The notes beneath the pieces were generated by a model. It did no database searches, was not told the DNA's origin, and saw only the letters and a program-made list of their open reading frames with translations. This document shows, piece after piece, positions 32,447 to 40,755 of a stretch of 64,000 nucleotides of DNA (positions are counted from its first letter, which is position 1; every line of letters starts with the position of its first letter). The DNA comes from Halorubrum depositum (GTDB taxonomy: Archaea > Halobacteriota > Halobacteria > Halobacteriales > Haloferacaceae), in assembly GCF_007671725.1 (NCBI RefSeq), contig NZ_VCNM01000002.1:558001-622000 (forward strand), read 5' to 3'. Made by a program: the position numbers and the translations under genes.

Positions 32447-34114
32447 CTACGCCGGCAGCGCCGACTCGGGCACCGTCCCGTCCTCGTTCCACCCGCGGAC
32501 CTCGTAGTACGACTCGACGGCGTCGTCGAGTCCGGGGAGCTCCTCTTCGTACGGCAGTCGGTCGTCGTCGCCGTCGATCCCGCGCCGGTTGTTGAAGTGA
32601 CGCTCTAAGGTCACCGTCCGCGCGCCCGCCGCGAGCAGCTCCTCGAAGTCGGCGTCGAAGAGGAGCTCGTAGCGCTCGGGCGTCATGAAGTCCCGCGAGA
32701 ACTTGCAGACGACGCCGCTGTCGTTGAGCGCCATCAGGTTCTCGCGCTCGACGAGCCGCTCCGCCTTCCCCTCGAACCCCGCGGGCTCCATCGCCTCGTC
32801 CTCCTCAACGAGGGGGTACTCCACGGAGTAGAACGTCGCGTACATGTGGTCTGCGCCGCGGTTCGCGACCGCGTACGAGAGCGCCTGCCCGTGGAGGAGC
32901 CGCCCCTCGTGGGCCGCGAAGTCCATGTTCTTCACCGACCAGTTGCCGACGCCGAGTTCCTCGTGGATCCGGCCGATCCCCTCCGCGAGCTGATCGCCAA
33001 CCCCGTCGCGGTGGGCGGTCTTCTCGACGAGGTCCCAGATGAGCTCGCGGTTGCCGAACTCCTCTTCGGCGGCGAGGTAGGCGGCGATCGTGTTGCCCGC
33101 GGAGATGGCGTCGAGCCCGTACTCGTCGCAGAGCCGGTTCGACTCCATCACGTCGACGATATCGTCGACTCCGGAGTTCGAGCCGAACGCCATCGCCACC
33201 TCGAACTCGGGCCCCTCGGTCTCGACGCCGCGCGCCTCGTCGCGGGTGGGGAGCTTGCAGGCGAACGCGCACGCCGAGCACGTCCCCTTCTTGTACTTCT
33301 TCTCCGCGACGGCGGCGCCGTTGATCCCCTCGACGCCCTCGAAGGAGCGCTCGGAGAAGTAGTACGACGGCAGCCCGTCCATCTCGTTCGCGAGGTCCAT
33401 CACGGCCACCGTCCCCTGCTCTTTCATGATGTGGTCCTCGGTGGCGGCCTCGCGGTGAATGTCGTTCGCGGTCGCGTCGATGGAGAGCTCGGGCGCCGAG
33501 TCGCCGCCGAACGTGACGGCCTTGACGTTCTTCGCGCCGAGGACCGCCCCCAGCCCGCCGCGGCCGAACGCGCGCTCCTCGGTCGTCATGATCGACGCGA
33601 ACCGGACCTCGTTCTCGCCCGCGGGCCCGATAGCCGCCGTCCGGTCGCTGGAGATGTCGTGCTCCTCGTCGAGGTAGCCGGCGGTCTCGGAGATCGTCGC
33701 CCCGGCGAGCTCCGGCACGGCCTCGAACTCGACGCCGTCGTCGCGCACGTGGACGACGACCAGCTCGTCGCTCGCGCCCGCCAGCTCGATCGCCCCGTAC
33801 CCCGTCGCCGCGAGGTGGCGCGACACGAAGCCGCCGGCGTTCGACGACAGCAGCCCGTCCGTCAGCGGCGAGAGCGCGGTGCAGTTCGTCCGCCCCGTGA
33901 AGCTCATCTGGGACGCCTGCATCGGCCCGGTGGTGAACACGGCGCGGTTCTCGGGGCCGAGCGGGTCCGCGTCGAACGGGATCCGCTCGTGGGCGAGGCG
34001 CGTCGCCACGCCCCGTCCGCCGATGTATCGCTCCTGGACCTCCGTGATGTCCGTCTCGGCCGTCGTCCGGTCGCCGACGTCGATCGACAGCAGCGGCCCG
34101 GTACTGTGAAGCAT
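32447..34114 (-). CDS. Aldehyde ferredoxin oxidoreductase (tungsten/molybdopterin enzyme)
   Basis: 555 aa, the short end of the AOR family (usually about 600). It has an N-terminal pterin-binding domain (GGRGVATRLAHERI; TGPMQASQMSFTGRTNCTALSPL), then AIGPAGENEVRFASIM and GRGGLGAVLGAKNVKAV. The [4Fe-4S] ligands are in CSACAFACKLPT (CxxCxxxC, about 282-289) with a late Cys in VVCKFSRDF. It oxidises aldehydes to acids with ferredoxin. It is divergent from ectoine hydrolase, so it may remove aspartate or succinate semialdehyde instead of an NAD-dependent dehydrogenase. Confidence 0.9.
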   Translation of the reverse strand: MLHSTGPLLSIDVGDRTTAETDITEVQERYIGGRGVATRLAHERIPFDADPLGPENRAVFTTGPMQASQMSFTGRTNCTALSPLTDGLLSSNAGGFVSRHLAATGYGAIELAGASDELVVVHVRDDGVEFEAVPELAGATISETAGYLDEEHDISSDRTAAIGPAGENEVRFASIMTTEERAFGRGGLGAVLGAKNVKAVTFGGDSAPELSIDATANDIHREAATEDHIMKEQGTVAVMDLANEMDGLPSYYFSERSFEGVEGINGAAVAEKKYKKGTCSACAFACKLPTRDEARGVETEGPEFEVAMAFGSNSGVDDIVDVMESNRLCDEYGLDAISAGNTIAAYLAAEEEFGNRELIWDLVEKTAHRDGVGDQLAEGIGRIHEELGVGNWSVKNMDFAAHEGRLLHGQALSYAVANRGADHMYATFYSVEYPLVEEDEAMEPAGFEGKAERLVERENLMALNDSGVVCKFSRDFMTPERYELLFDADFEELLAAGARTVTLERHFNNRRGIDGDDDRLPYEEELPGLDDAVESYYEVRGWNEDGTVPESALPA

Positions 34115-34259
34115 GTCCGATCATCCGTGGACGCGGTACAAAAAACCGAGCCAACCCGTCCGAATTGAGGGTTTCACGCCCTCTCGGCCGCACTCACGAG
34201 ACATCTCGTGGGGCGTCTGAGCGGCGCTTCGGGGCGAATTCACGGGATACGCGGGGAAG

Positions 34260-34289
34260 ATGTACACAGTATCTGTTTTTAATGTACAC
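34260..34289. promoter_or_regulatory. Two ATGTACAC sites, 22 bases apart, before ectoine hydrolase
   Basis: ATGTACAC occurs at 34260-34267 and 34282-34289 in the AT-rich gap between the divergent AOR and ectoine hydrolase genes. Two helical turns separate them. The second touches the AAATTTATAC box at 34293-34302. The spacing suits cooperative binding of a dimeric Lrp-, MarR- or TrmB-like regulator. Confidence 0.55.
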
Positions 34290-34340
34290 GATAAATTTAT
34301 ACTGCTGCTGGCTGATCCCCTTCGTAGACGCCCTGTTATC

Positions 34341-35522
34341 ATGCCACGGGAACACATCTTCGACGAGGCCGAGTACGAGCGGCGGGTGGCTCGGACGAAA
34401 GAGCGGCTGCGCGAGCGCGACCTCGACGCGATCGTCGTCAGCGACCCGGCGAACATGAACTACCTGACCGGCTACGACGGCTGGTCCTTTTACGTCCATC
34501 AGGCGGTCGTGGTGACGCCCGACCGCGACGAGCCGATCTGGATCGGCCGCGACATGGACGGCGACGGCGCGCGGGCGACGACGCACCTCGCCGAGGAGAG
34601 CGTCCGCGCGTACAGCGACGACCACGTGCAGTCGCCCCGCGACCTCCACCCGATGGACTACGTCGCCGGCGTCCTCGAGGAGCTGGGCGTCGCGGACGGG
34701 CGCGTCGGACTGGAGATGGACGCCGCCTACTTCACCGCGAAGTCGTACACCCGCCTGCAGGGGAACCTCCCCGACGCCGAGTTCGCGGACGCGACGCTGC
34801 TCGTCGGCTGGATCCGCGTCCGGAAGTCCGAACAGGAGCTGGAGTACATGCGGCAGGCCGCGCGAATCTCCGAGAACGCGATGCGGGCCGGCCTCGACGC
34901 CGTCGGCGAAGGGGTCCCGGAGTACGAGGTCGCCTCCGCCATCTACCAGCAGCTGATCGACGGGACCGACGAGTTCGGCGGCGACTACCCGGCCATCGTC
35001 CCGCTGATGCCGTCGGGCGACCACACGGGGACGCCGCACCTCACGTGGACGGACCGGCGCTACGAGGACGGCGACCCGGTCATCATCGAGCTCTCCGGCT
35101 GTCGGCACCGCTACCACTCGCCGCTCGCCCGGACGACGTTCGTCGGCGACCCGCCGACCGAACTGCGGGAGACCGCCGACATCGTGGTCGAGGGACTGGA
35201 GGCTGCGCTGGACGCCGCGGAGCCCGGCGTCACCTGCGAGACCGTCGAGAAGGCGTGGCGCACCACGATCGAGCGGTACGGGATAGAGAAGGAGGACCGC
35301 ATCGGCTACTCGATGGGGCTCGGCTACCCGCCGGACTGGGGCGAGCACACCGCGAGCATCCGCCCGGGCGACGAGACGGTCCTCGAGGAGAACATGACGT
35401 TCCACATGATCCCCGGCATCTGGACTTCCGAGGTCGGTATGGAGATCAGCGAGACGTTCCGCGTCACGTCCACGGGCGCTGAGACGCTGGCCAACTTCCC
35501 CCGCGAGCTGTTCACCGCCTGA
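34341..35522 (+). CDS. doeA: Ectoine hydrolase (DoeA/EutD, M24 'creatinase/aminopeptidase' fold)
   Basis: 393 aa from the ATG at 34341; the family is about 395-400. It opens ectoine to N-acetyl-2,4-diaminobutyrate. Family-specific stretches are NMNYLTGYDGWSFYVHQ (about 40-56), HPMDYVAG, the GGDYPAIVPLMPSG-PHLTW segment and IELSGCRHRYHSPLART (about 251-267). GYSMGLGYPPDWGE and ETLANFPRELF follow at the C-terminus. The metal ligands of M24 peptidases are largely replaced, as in known DoeA. I recall close matches to Halomonas elongata DoeA. A generic M24 peptidase is the alternative. Confidence 0.88.
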   Translation: MPREHIFDEAEYERRVARTKERLRERDLDAIVVSDPANMNYLTGYDGWSFYVHQAVVVTPDRDEPIWIGRDMDGDGARATTHLAEESVRAYSDDHVQSPRDLHPMDYVAGVLEELGVADGRVGLEMDAAYFTAKSYTRLQGNLPDAEFADATLLVGWIRVRKSEQELEYMRQAARISENAMRAGLDAVGEGVPEYEVASAIYQQLIDGTDEFGGDYPAIVPLMPSGDHTGTPHLTWTDRRYEDGDPVIIELSGCRHRYHSPLARTTFVGDPPTELRETADIVVEGLEAALDAAEPGVTCETVEKAWRTTIERYGIEKEDRIGYSMGLGYPPDWGEHTASIRPGDETVLEENMTFHMIPGIWTSEVGMEISETFRVTSTGAETLANFPRELFTA

Positions 35523-35555
35523 CCGGGCTCTCCCCGGGCGACCGCACCCCTCCGA

Positions 35556-36542
35556 TCAACCGTCCGCGTCCGGCGTGACGACCGCGTTCTCCAACTCGCC
35601 GCCCTCGTCGAGCGCCGCGACGTTGGTCGCGACGATGTCGGCCAGCCGGTCCCAGTGTTTGGGCGTGTGACCGCCGGTGTGCGGCGTGATCAGGCAGTTC
35701 TCTAAGTCCCAGAGCACGTGGTCCGGCGGGAGCGGCTCGGGGTCGGTCACGTCGAGCGCGGCGCCGCGAACGCTCTCCGTCTGGAGCGCGGACACCAGCG
35801 CGTCGGTGTCGACGAGCCCGCCGCGGGCCGCGTTGACGACGACCGCCTCGGGCGGGAGCGTCGCCAGCTCCGCCTCCCCGACCATCCCGCGGGTCAGGTC
35901 GTTGAGCGGGCACGCGAGCACGACGTAGTCGCTCCGGGCGAACGCCGCGTGGACGTCGTCGTCGTCGAAGCCCAGCACCTCGTCGGTGGGGCCGCCCTTC
36001 TCCGGCGTGTAGCGGATCCCGATCGTCTCCACCTCGAATCCCTCGAGCCGCTGGACGACCGCCTGCCCGATCGAGCCGAGCCCCACGACGGTGACGGTGC
36101 TGTCGGTGAACTCGCGCGACTGGAAGTGGCGCCACTCGCCGTTCCCCTTCCGGCGGAACCCCTCGTGGAGGTCGCGCGCGAACACGAGCATGTTGGCGAT
36201 CGACTGCTCGGCGATGCCCGGCGCGTGGATGCCGCCCGCGTTCGTCACGGTCACGCCGTGATCGCGGAGCGCGTCGGTCGGCACGTGGTCGGTGCCGGCG
36301 AAGGTGCACGCGAACAGCTCCAACCGGTCGGCGCGCTCGAGGAGGTCGGCGTCGAGCGTGATTCCGGTCACGACCCGGGCCCGCGGCACGAGGTCGCGCT
36401 CCTCGGCGGGCGTCCGGGCGAGCGCGACGGTTCGGTCCGGGAGGCGCTCGCGGAGCGCCTCGGCGTACGACGCCATCGACAGGCCTTCCGTCCCCTCGCG
36501 CAGCACGACGATGTCGGGATCTGCGGTCTGGTCTGAGCTCAT
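35556..36542 (-). CDS. D-2-hydroxyacid dehydrogenase (NAD-dependent)
   Basis: 328 aa from the ATG at 36542; the open frame to 36641 crosses the operator region. It has the Rossmann motif VVGLGSIGQAVVQRLEGF (about 149-166), NAARGGLVDTDALVSAL with the catalytic Arg, the later Glu, and the His in TPHTGGHTP (about 290). Such enzymes interconvert 2-hydroxy and 2-oxo acids. It shares a divergent promoter with the M20 gene at 36678, so it probably handles a hydroxylated intermediate of the same pathway. The exact substrate is unknown. Confidence 0.88.
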   Translation of the reverse strand: MSSDQTADPDIVVLREGTEGLSMASYAEALRERLPDRTVALARTPAEERDLVPRARVVTGITLDADLLERADRLELFACTFAGTDHVPTDALRDHGVTVTNAGGIHAPGIAEQSIANMLVFARDLHEGFRRKGNGEWRHFQSREFTDSTVTVVGLGSIGQAVVQRLEGFEVETIGIRYTPEKGGPTDEVLGFDDDDVHAAFARSDYVVLACPLNDLTRGMVGEAELATLPPEAVVVNAARGGLVDTDALVSALQTESVRGAALDVTDPEPLPPDHVLWDLENCLITPHTGGHTPKHWDRLADIVATNVAALDEGGELENAVVTPDADG

Positions 36543-36605
36543 GAGCGGTGGGCGCGTCGGAACGACGCGTTGACCGATTATTGTGAGGGGGTTTCTTAGC
36601 CTTTT

Positions 36606-36637
36606 GTGTATCTCACGTACACGACAATTGTGTACAA
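36606..36637. promoter_or_regulatory. GTGTA-N7-TACAC operator plus TTGTGTACAA in a divergent promoter
   Basis: GTGTA (36606-36610), seven bases, TACAC (36618-36622) form a clean inverted repeat, followed six bases later by TTGTGTACAA (36628-36637). The region sits between the divergent dehydrogenase and M20 genes, just upstream of the GCTTAAGA box (36646-36653) that lies about 27 bases before the M20 start. One regulator could control both directions. Confidence 0.6.
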
Positions 36638-36677
36638 TCAACTACGCTTAAGAGGGTCGAGTGAGAGAGCCACTCGC

Positions 36678-38000
36678 ATGAACGAACCGATCCGCGATCG
36701 GCTCGCCAGCGTCCGCCGACGATTCCACCGGCATCCGGAGCCCGCGTGGCGCGAGTTCCTCACGACGGCGACGCTCGTCGAGGAGATCCGATCGATCGGC
36801 GTCGACGAGCTCGCGATCGGTCCGGACGCGTACGACCCGGCCGACCGCATGGCCGTCCCCGACGCCGACTTGGGACCGTGGATCGAACGCGCCCGCGAGC
36901 ACGGCGCGGACGACGAGCTGCTCGACCGTATGACCGGCGGGAACACGGGTGCCGTCGCCGTGCTCGACCGCGGCGAGGGTCCCGCGATCGGACTCCGCGT
37001 CGACATCGACGGGCTGTTCATCGAGGAGTCGACCGACCCCGACCACGACCCCGCAGACGAGGGGTTCCGCTCCGAGATCGACGGGACGATGCACGCCTGC
37101 GGTCACGACGTCCACATGACGTGGGGGCTCGCGGTCCTCGAGGCGATCGCCGAGAGCGACTTCTCCGGGCGGCTGGTCGTCTTCTTCCAGCCGGCCGAGG
37201 AGACCGGCGGCGGCGGCCACCTCATGGCCGAGAGCCGGTTCGCGGACGGCCTCGACTACCTGCTCGCGGTCCACGTCGGCCTCGACCACCCGACCGGCGA
37301 AGTCGTGGCGGGGATCGAGAAGCCGCTGGCGATGGCGCACCTGGACGCGACGATCGAGGGCACGTCGGCGCACGCCGGCAAGGCGCCAAACGAGGGCGAC
37401 AACGCGATGCAGGCGATGGGGACGGCGATCGTGAACGCCTACGGAATCGCCCGGCACGCCGACGGGATGACCCGGGTGAACGTCGGGAAGGCCGAGGCCG
37501 GCACCGCCAGCAACGTCATCGCGGAGCGCGCGCACATGGAGGCCGAGGCGCGCGGCGAGACGACCGCACTGAAGGAGTACATGAAACGCCGGTTCGAGAC
37601 CGTCGTGCGATCGGCCGCGACGATGCACGGCTGCCGCGGGACCGTCGACGTGGTGAGCGAGTCGCCGCGCGCCGACAGCGACCCGGAGCTGCAGGCGCTG
37701 GTGAGCACCGTCGCCGAGGGGGTCGACGGGATCGACAGCGTGCTCCCGGCGGCCGACTTCGGCGCGAGCGAGGACGCGACGTTCCTGATGGAGCGCGTAC
37801 AGGAGGAGGGCGGGCTGGCGACGTACCTCATCGTCGGCACCGACCACCCGACGAGCCACCACACCCCGACGTTCGACGTCGACGAGCGGAGCCTCCGGCA
37901 CGGCGTGGACGTCCTGGTCGGCGCGATCCGAGACCTCGAACGGCGGCACCCCGTGGCGCGGGCCGAGACGCCCGGAGACGCGAGTCCGACTCTCGAATGA
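36678..38000 (+). CDS. M20-family amidohydrolase, paralogue 1 (candidate N-acetyl-diaminobutyrate deacetylase)
   Basis: 440 aa from the ATG at 36678. Metal-binding motifs are GLRVDIDGL, HACGHDVHMTWG (HxCGHD), FQPAEETGGGG and the terminal SHHTPTFDVDE. A dimerisation insert with GTSAHAGKAPNEGDNAMQA lies in the middle. The family hydrolyses N-acyl amino acids and aminobenzoyl-glutamate. Next to ectoine hydrolase, removal of acetyl from N-acetyl-2,4-diaminobutyrate (the job of DoeB/EutE) is likely, although canonical DoeB is an AstE-type enzyme. It overlaps the next gene by ATGA. Confidence 0.87.
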   Translation: MNEPIRDRLASVRRRFHRHPEPAWREFLTTATLVEEIRSIGVDELAIGPDAYDPADRMAVPDADLGPWIERAREHGADDELLDRMTGGNTGAVAVLDRGEGPAIGLRVDIDGLFIEESTDPDHDPADEGFRSEIDGTMHACGHDVHMTWGLAVLEAIAESDFSGRLVVFFQPAEETGGGGHLMAESRFADGLDYLLAVHVGLDHPTGEVVAGIEKPLAMAHLDATIEGTSAHAGKAPNEGDNAMQAMGTAIVNAYGIARHADGMTRVNVGKAEAGTASNVIAERAHMEAEARGETTALKEYMKRRFETVVRSAATMHGCRGTVDVVSESPRADSDPELQALVSTVAEGVDGIDSVLPAADFGASEDATFLMERVQEEGGLATYLIVGTDHPTSHHTPTFDVDERSLRHGVDVLVGAIRDLERRHPVARAETPGDASPTLE

Positions 38001-39286
38001 CCGACGGCGACACCGCCGATACAGACTCCGGAGGCGACGAGCCGGACGCATCACCGATCGTCACGCGAGCCGACGTTGAGGACGCCCGGCGCCGGCTCGA
38101 CGACGTCGTGCATCGGACGCCGCTCGACACCTCGCGCACCTTCGCCGAGATGAGCGGGGCGGACTCGCTGGGGCTCAAGCTCGAACAGCTCCAGCGGACC
38201 GGCTCGTTCAAGATCCGTGGGGCGTACAACGCGATGGCGCGGCTGTCCCCGGCCGAGCGCGAGGCCGGCGTGATCGCCGCCAGCGCGGGCAACCACGCGC
38301 AGGGCGTGGCGCTCGCGGGCGACCTCCTCGGGATCGAGGCGACGATCGTCGTCCCCGAGGTGACGCCGGCGGCGAAGATCGCGGCGACGCGGGGGTACGG
38401 CGCGACCGTCCTCGTGGAGGGCGACATCTACGAGCGCTCCTACGAGCACGTCGTCGAGCGCGCCGAGGAAACGGGTGAGACGTTCGTCCATCCCTTCGAC
38501 GACCCGGCCGTCATCGCGGGGCAGGGCACGGTCGGTCTCGAGCTGCTGGAGCAGTACCCCGCGATGGACGCCGTGCTCGTCTCGATCGGCGGCGGTGGGC
38601 TCATTTCGGGGGTCGGGACGGCGGTGGCGGCCGCGGACCGCGACGTCCGGGTGGTCGGCGTCCAGCCGGAGGGCGCGGCGCACGCTGGCCCCTCGCTGGA
38701 GGCCGGCGAGGTCCGGGCGCTCGACGGCGTCGACACCGTCGCCGAGGGGATCGCCGACACGCGGCTGTCGGAGACCACCCTCGCGGTCGCGAGCGAGGTC
38801 GTCGACGAGGTTGTGACCGTCTCCGACCGCGAGATCGCCGCGGCCGTTGCGCTGCTGGCCGAGCGCGAGAAGGCGGTCGCCGAGGGCGCCGGCGCCGCGC
38901 CGCTCGCCGCCGCGCTCTCGGACCGGCTGGACCTGTCCGACTCGAACCCGGCCGTCGTCGTGTCGGGCGGGAACGCGAACCTCACCGACCACGCTGAGCT
39001 CGCGCGGACCGGACTGTTCGAACTCGGGCGCTACGCGGAGGCGCGGCTCGCGCTGACGGGGTGGCCGGCGCGGGTCGGCGACGTGATCGAGGCGGTGACG
39101 GCCGAGGGCGCCGAGCTCGACGCGCTGGAGCGTGCGCGGCGAGCGGGGACCGACCACCCGAACCGCACGCCCGTGACGATCGGGATCGAGGGGCGCGACG
39201 CCGACCACCTCGATACGGTGCTGACGGCGGTCGCTGAGATCGATGGTGTGTCGGTCGTCGAGCGAACGGTCGGCGACGGGATTTGA
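37997..39286 (+). CDS. Threonine dehydratase-like PLP enzyme (IlvA/EutB type) with ACT domain
   Basis: 429 aa, translationally coupled to the M20 gene (ATGA). Features are the PLP Lys in RTGSFKIRGAYNAM (about 67-80), SAGNHAQGVA, IGGGGLISGV and VVSGGNANLT. A C-terminal ACT-like domain is at about 345-429 (RVGDVIEAV...VTIGIEGRDADHLDTVL). Biosynthetic or catabolic threonine dehydratases look the same. In hydroxyectoine catabolism of bacteria a homologue, EutB, acts on hydroxyectoine. The context favours that role, but deamination of threonine or serine cannot be excluded. Confidence 0.87.
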   Translation: MTDGDTADTDSGGDEPDASPIVTRADVEDARRRLDDVVHRTPLDTSRTFAEMSGADSLGLKLEQLQRTGSFKIRGAYNAMARLSPAEREAGVIAASAGNHAQGVALAGDLLGIEATIVVPEVTPAAKIAATRGYGATVLVEGDIYERSYEHVVERAEETGETFVHPFDDPAVIAGQGTVGLELLEQYPAMDAVLVSIGGGGLISGVGTAVAAADRDVRVVGVQPEGAAHAGPSLEAGEVRALDGVDTVAEGIADTRLSETTLAVASEVVDEVVTVSDREIAAAVALLAEREKAVAEGAGAAPLAAALSDRLDLSDSNPAVVVSGGNANLTDHAELARTGLFELGRYAEARLALTGWPARVGDVIEAVTAEGAELDALERARRAGTDHPNRTPVTIGIEGRDADHLDTVLTAVAEIDGVSVVERTVGDGI

Positions 39287-39325
39287 GAAAATCAGCAGCG
39301 AAGCCCGCACCCCCGATTCGGCCCC

Positions 39326-40687
39326 TCAGTTCGCCGCCGCGCTCGCGCTGACGGCGTCGACCGCGTCGAGGAAGATCCCCGTGCCGAGCGCGATCTCGCG
39401 TTCGGTCGCGTCGAGCGGCGGCAGCAGTCGGATCGTCTTCTTCCCGCAACCGAGCGTGAGGAGGCCGCGGTCGAGGGACGCCTCGACGACGGCCGAGCGT
39501 CGCTCCGCCGTGTCGAACTCCACCGCGAGCATCAGCCCCTTGCCGCGGACGTCGACGACGGTGCCGGGCGCGTCGTCGCGGAGGAGCTCTCGCGCCTGGC
39601 GGCCCCGACGGGTCGCGTTGGCCAGCAGGTCGTGTTCCTGAATCGCCTCCAGCGTGAACGCCCCCATCATCGAGCCGAGGAGGTCGCCGCCGCCGAACGT
39701 CGAGCCGAGGCGGTTCTTCTCCGAGGGGAACACCTCCGACCGGGAGATCGTCGCGCCGACGCGCAGCGCCTTCGCGCTCGCGATCACGTCCGGCTCGATG
39801 GCGTAGTGGTCCGACGCCCAGATCTCGCCCGTCCGACCGACGCCCGACTGGATCTCGTCGACGACGAGCGGGATGTCGTACTCGTCGGTGACGGCCGCGA
39901 CCTCGTCCATGAACGCCTCGCTGGGGAAGCGGTAGCCGCCGACGCCTTGGATCGGTTCGAGCGTCAGGAAGGCGATCTCCGCGGGGTCGACGTGGCCGCC
40001 CTCGGGCGCGAGCATGCTCCGGAGCCGCGAGCCGCCGGCAGCGAAGAAGCCGCAGTCGCAGCTCGCGGCGTCGCAGCCGCGGTCCGCGCAGAACGGCACC
40101 GTCTCGATGCCGCTGATCTCGGGGTATCGGCGGGTGTACACGTCCTTCGACTTGGTCAGCGACAGGGTCCCGAGCGTGCGGCCGTGGAAGCTCCCGTCGA
40201 AGGCGACGCCGTACTTCGCGGGCGCGCGGTGGTCGTGCGTGATCTTCATCGCGTTCTCCATCGCCTCCGCGCCGGAGTTCGAGAGGAAGACGGTGTCCAT
40301 CCCGTACTGGCTGGAGACGTCGGTCAACCGGTCCATGAGGTGGCTCGACCCCGGGAAATCGGCCTCCTCCGGGCTCGGACCGGAGCCGAAGTACATGTCC
40401 TGGCCGGCGATCTTCATCGGCTCCACGAGGTCGAACTCGCGGAGCTTCGAAAGCACCTTCTCGTTGTTGTAGCCGAGCGGCGCGGCGCCGATGTGACAGG
40501 TGAAATCGAGGAGGACGTTGCCGTCGACGTCGGTGACGAAGGGCCCGTCGGCCTCGCGGGTCACGTCCCAGACGAACTCGTGGGAGTACTCGCTGGGCGC
40601 GGAGTGCGACTGATGGAACTCGACCCAACGCTGCGCGTTCGGGCCGGGGAGCGCGTCCGCGGCGGGTTCCGCCGTATCCCTATCCAT
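39326..40687 (-). CDS. Class III PLP aminotransferase, second copy
   Basis: 453 aa. It has TDVDGNVLLDFTCHIG, the phosphate cup LSNSGAEAMENAMKI, FHGRTLGTLS, LVVDEIQSGVGRTG and the PLP Lys in VIASAKALRVG. A Cys-rich insert (FCADRGCDAASCDCGFF, about 207-223) is unusual for the family and may bind metal. It is not a close duplicate of the enzyme at 29485. The start lies beneath the ATGTA-N7-TACAT operator. Diaminobutyrate, ornithine or lysine-type substrates are candidates. Confidence 0.85.
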   Translation of the reverse strand: MDRDTAEPAADALPGPNAQRWVEFHQSHSAPSEYSHEFVWDVTREADGPFVTDVDGNVLLDFTCHIGAAPLGYNNEKVLSKLREFDLVEPMKIAGQDMYFGSGPSPEEADFPGSSHLMDRLTDVSSQYGMDTVFLSNSGAEAMENAMKITHDHRAPAKYGVAFDGSFHGRTLGTLSLTKSKDVYTRRYPEISGIETVPFCADRGCDAASCDCGFFAAGGSRLRSMLAPEGGHVDPAEIAFLTLEPIQGVGGYRFPSEAFMDEVAAVTDEYDIPLVVDEIQSGVGRTGEIWASDHYAIEPDVIASAKALRVGATISRSEVFPSEKNRLGSTFGGGDLLGSMMGAFTLEAIQEHDLLANATRRGRQARELLRDDAPGTVVDVRGKGLMLAVEFDTAERRSAVVEASLDRGLLTLGCGKKTIRLLPPLDATEREIALGTGIFLDAVDAVSASAAAN

Positions 40688-40696
40688 ACACAGATT

Positions 40697-40713
40697 ATGT
40701 ATACACCGTACAT
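40697..40713. promoter_or_regulatory. ATGTA-N7-TACAT inverted repeat at the aminotransferase promoter
   Basis: The 5-7-5 inverted repeat occupies the ten to twenty-six bases before the ATG at 40687, between the start and a TTTTAAT box at about 40714-40720. A regulator bound here would block initiation, so it looks like a repressor site. It is the same design as the site at 36606-36622. Confidence 0.6.
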
Positions 40714-40755
40714 TAAAACTTGGTATAAATCGGGATGAGCGGGCCGCGACGGCTC

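Noticed and set aside
40133-40140. A further GTGTACAC operator site
   Set aside because: It lies inside the coding sequence of the second aminotransferase, where GTG TAC codons produce the motif by chance.
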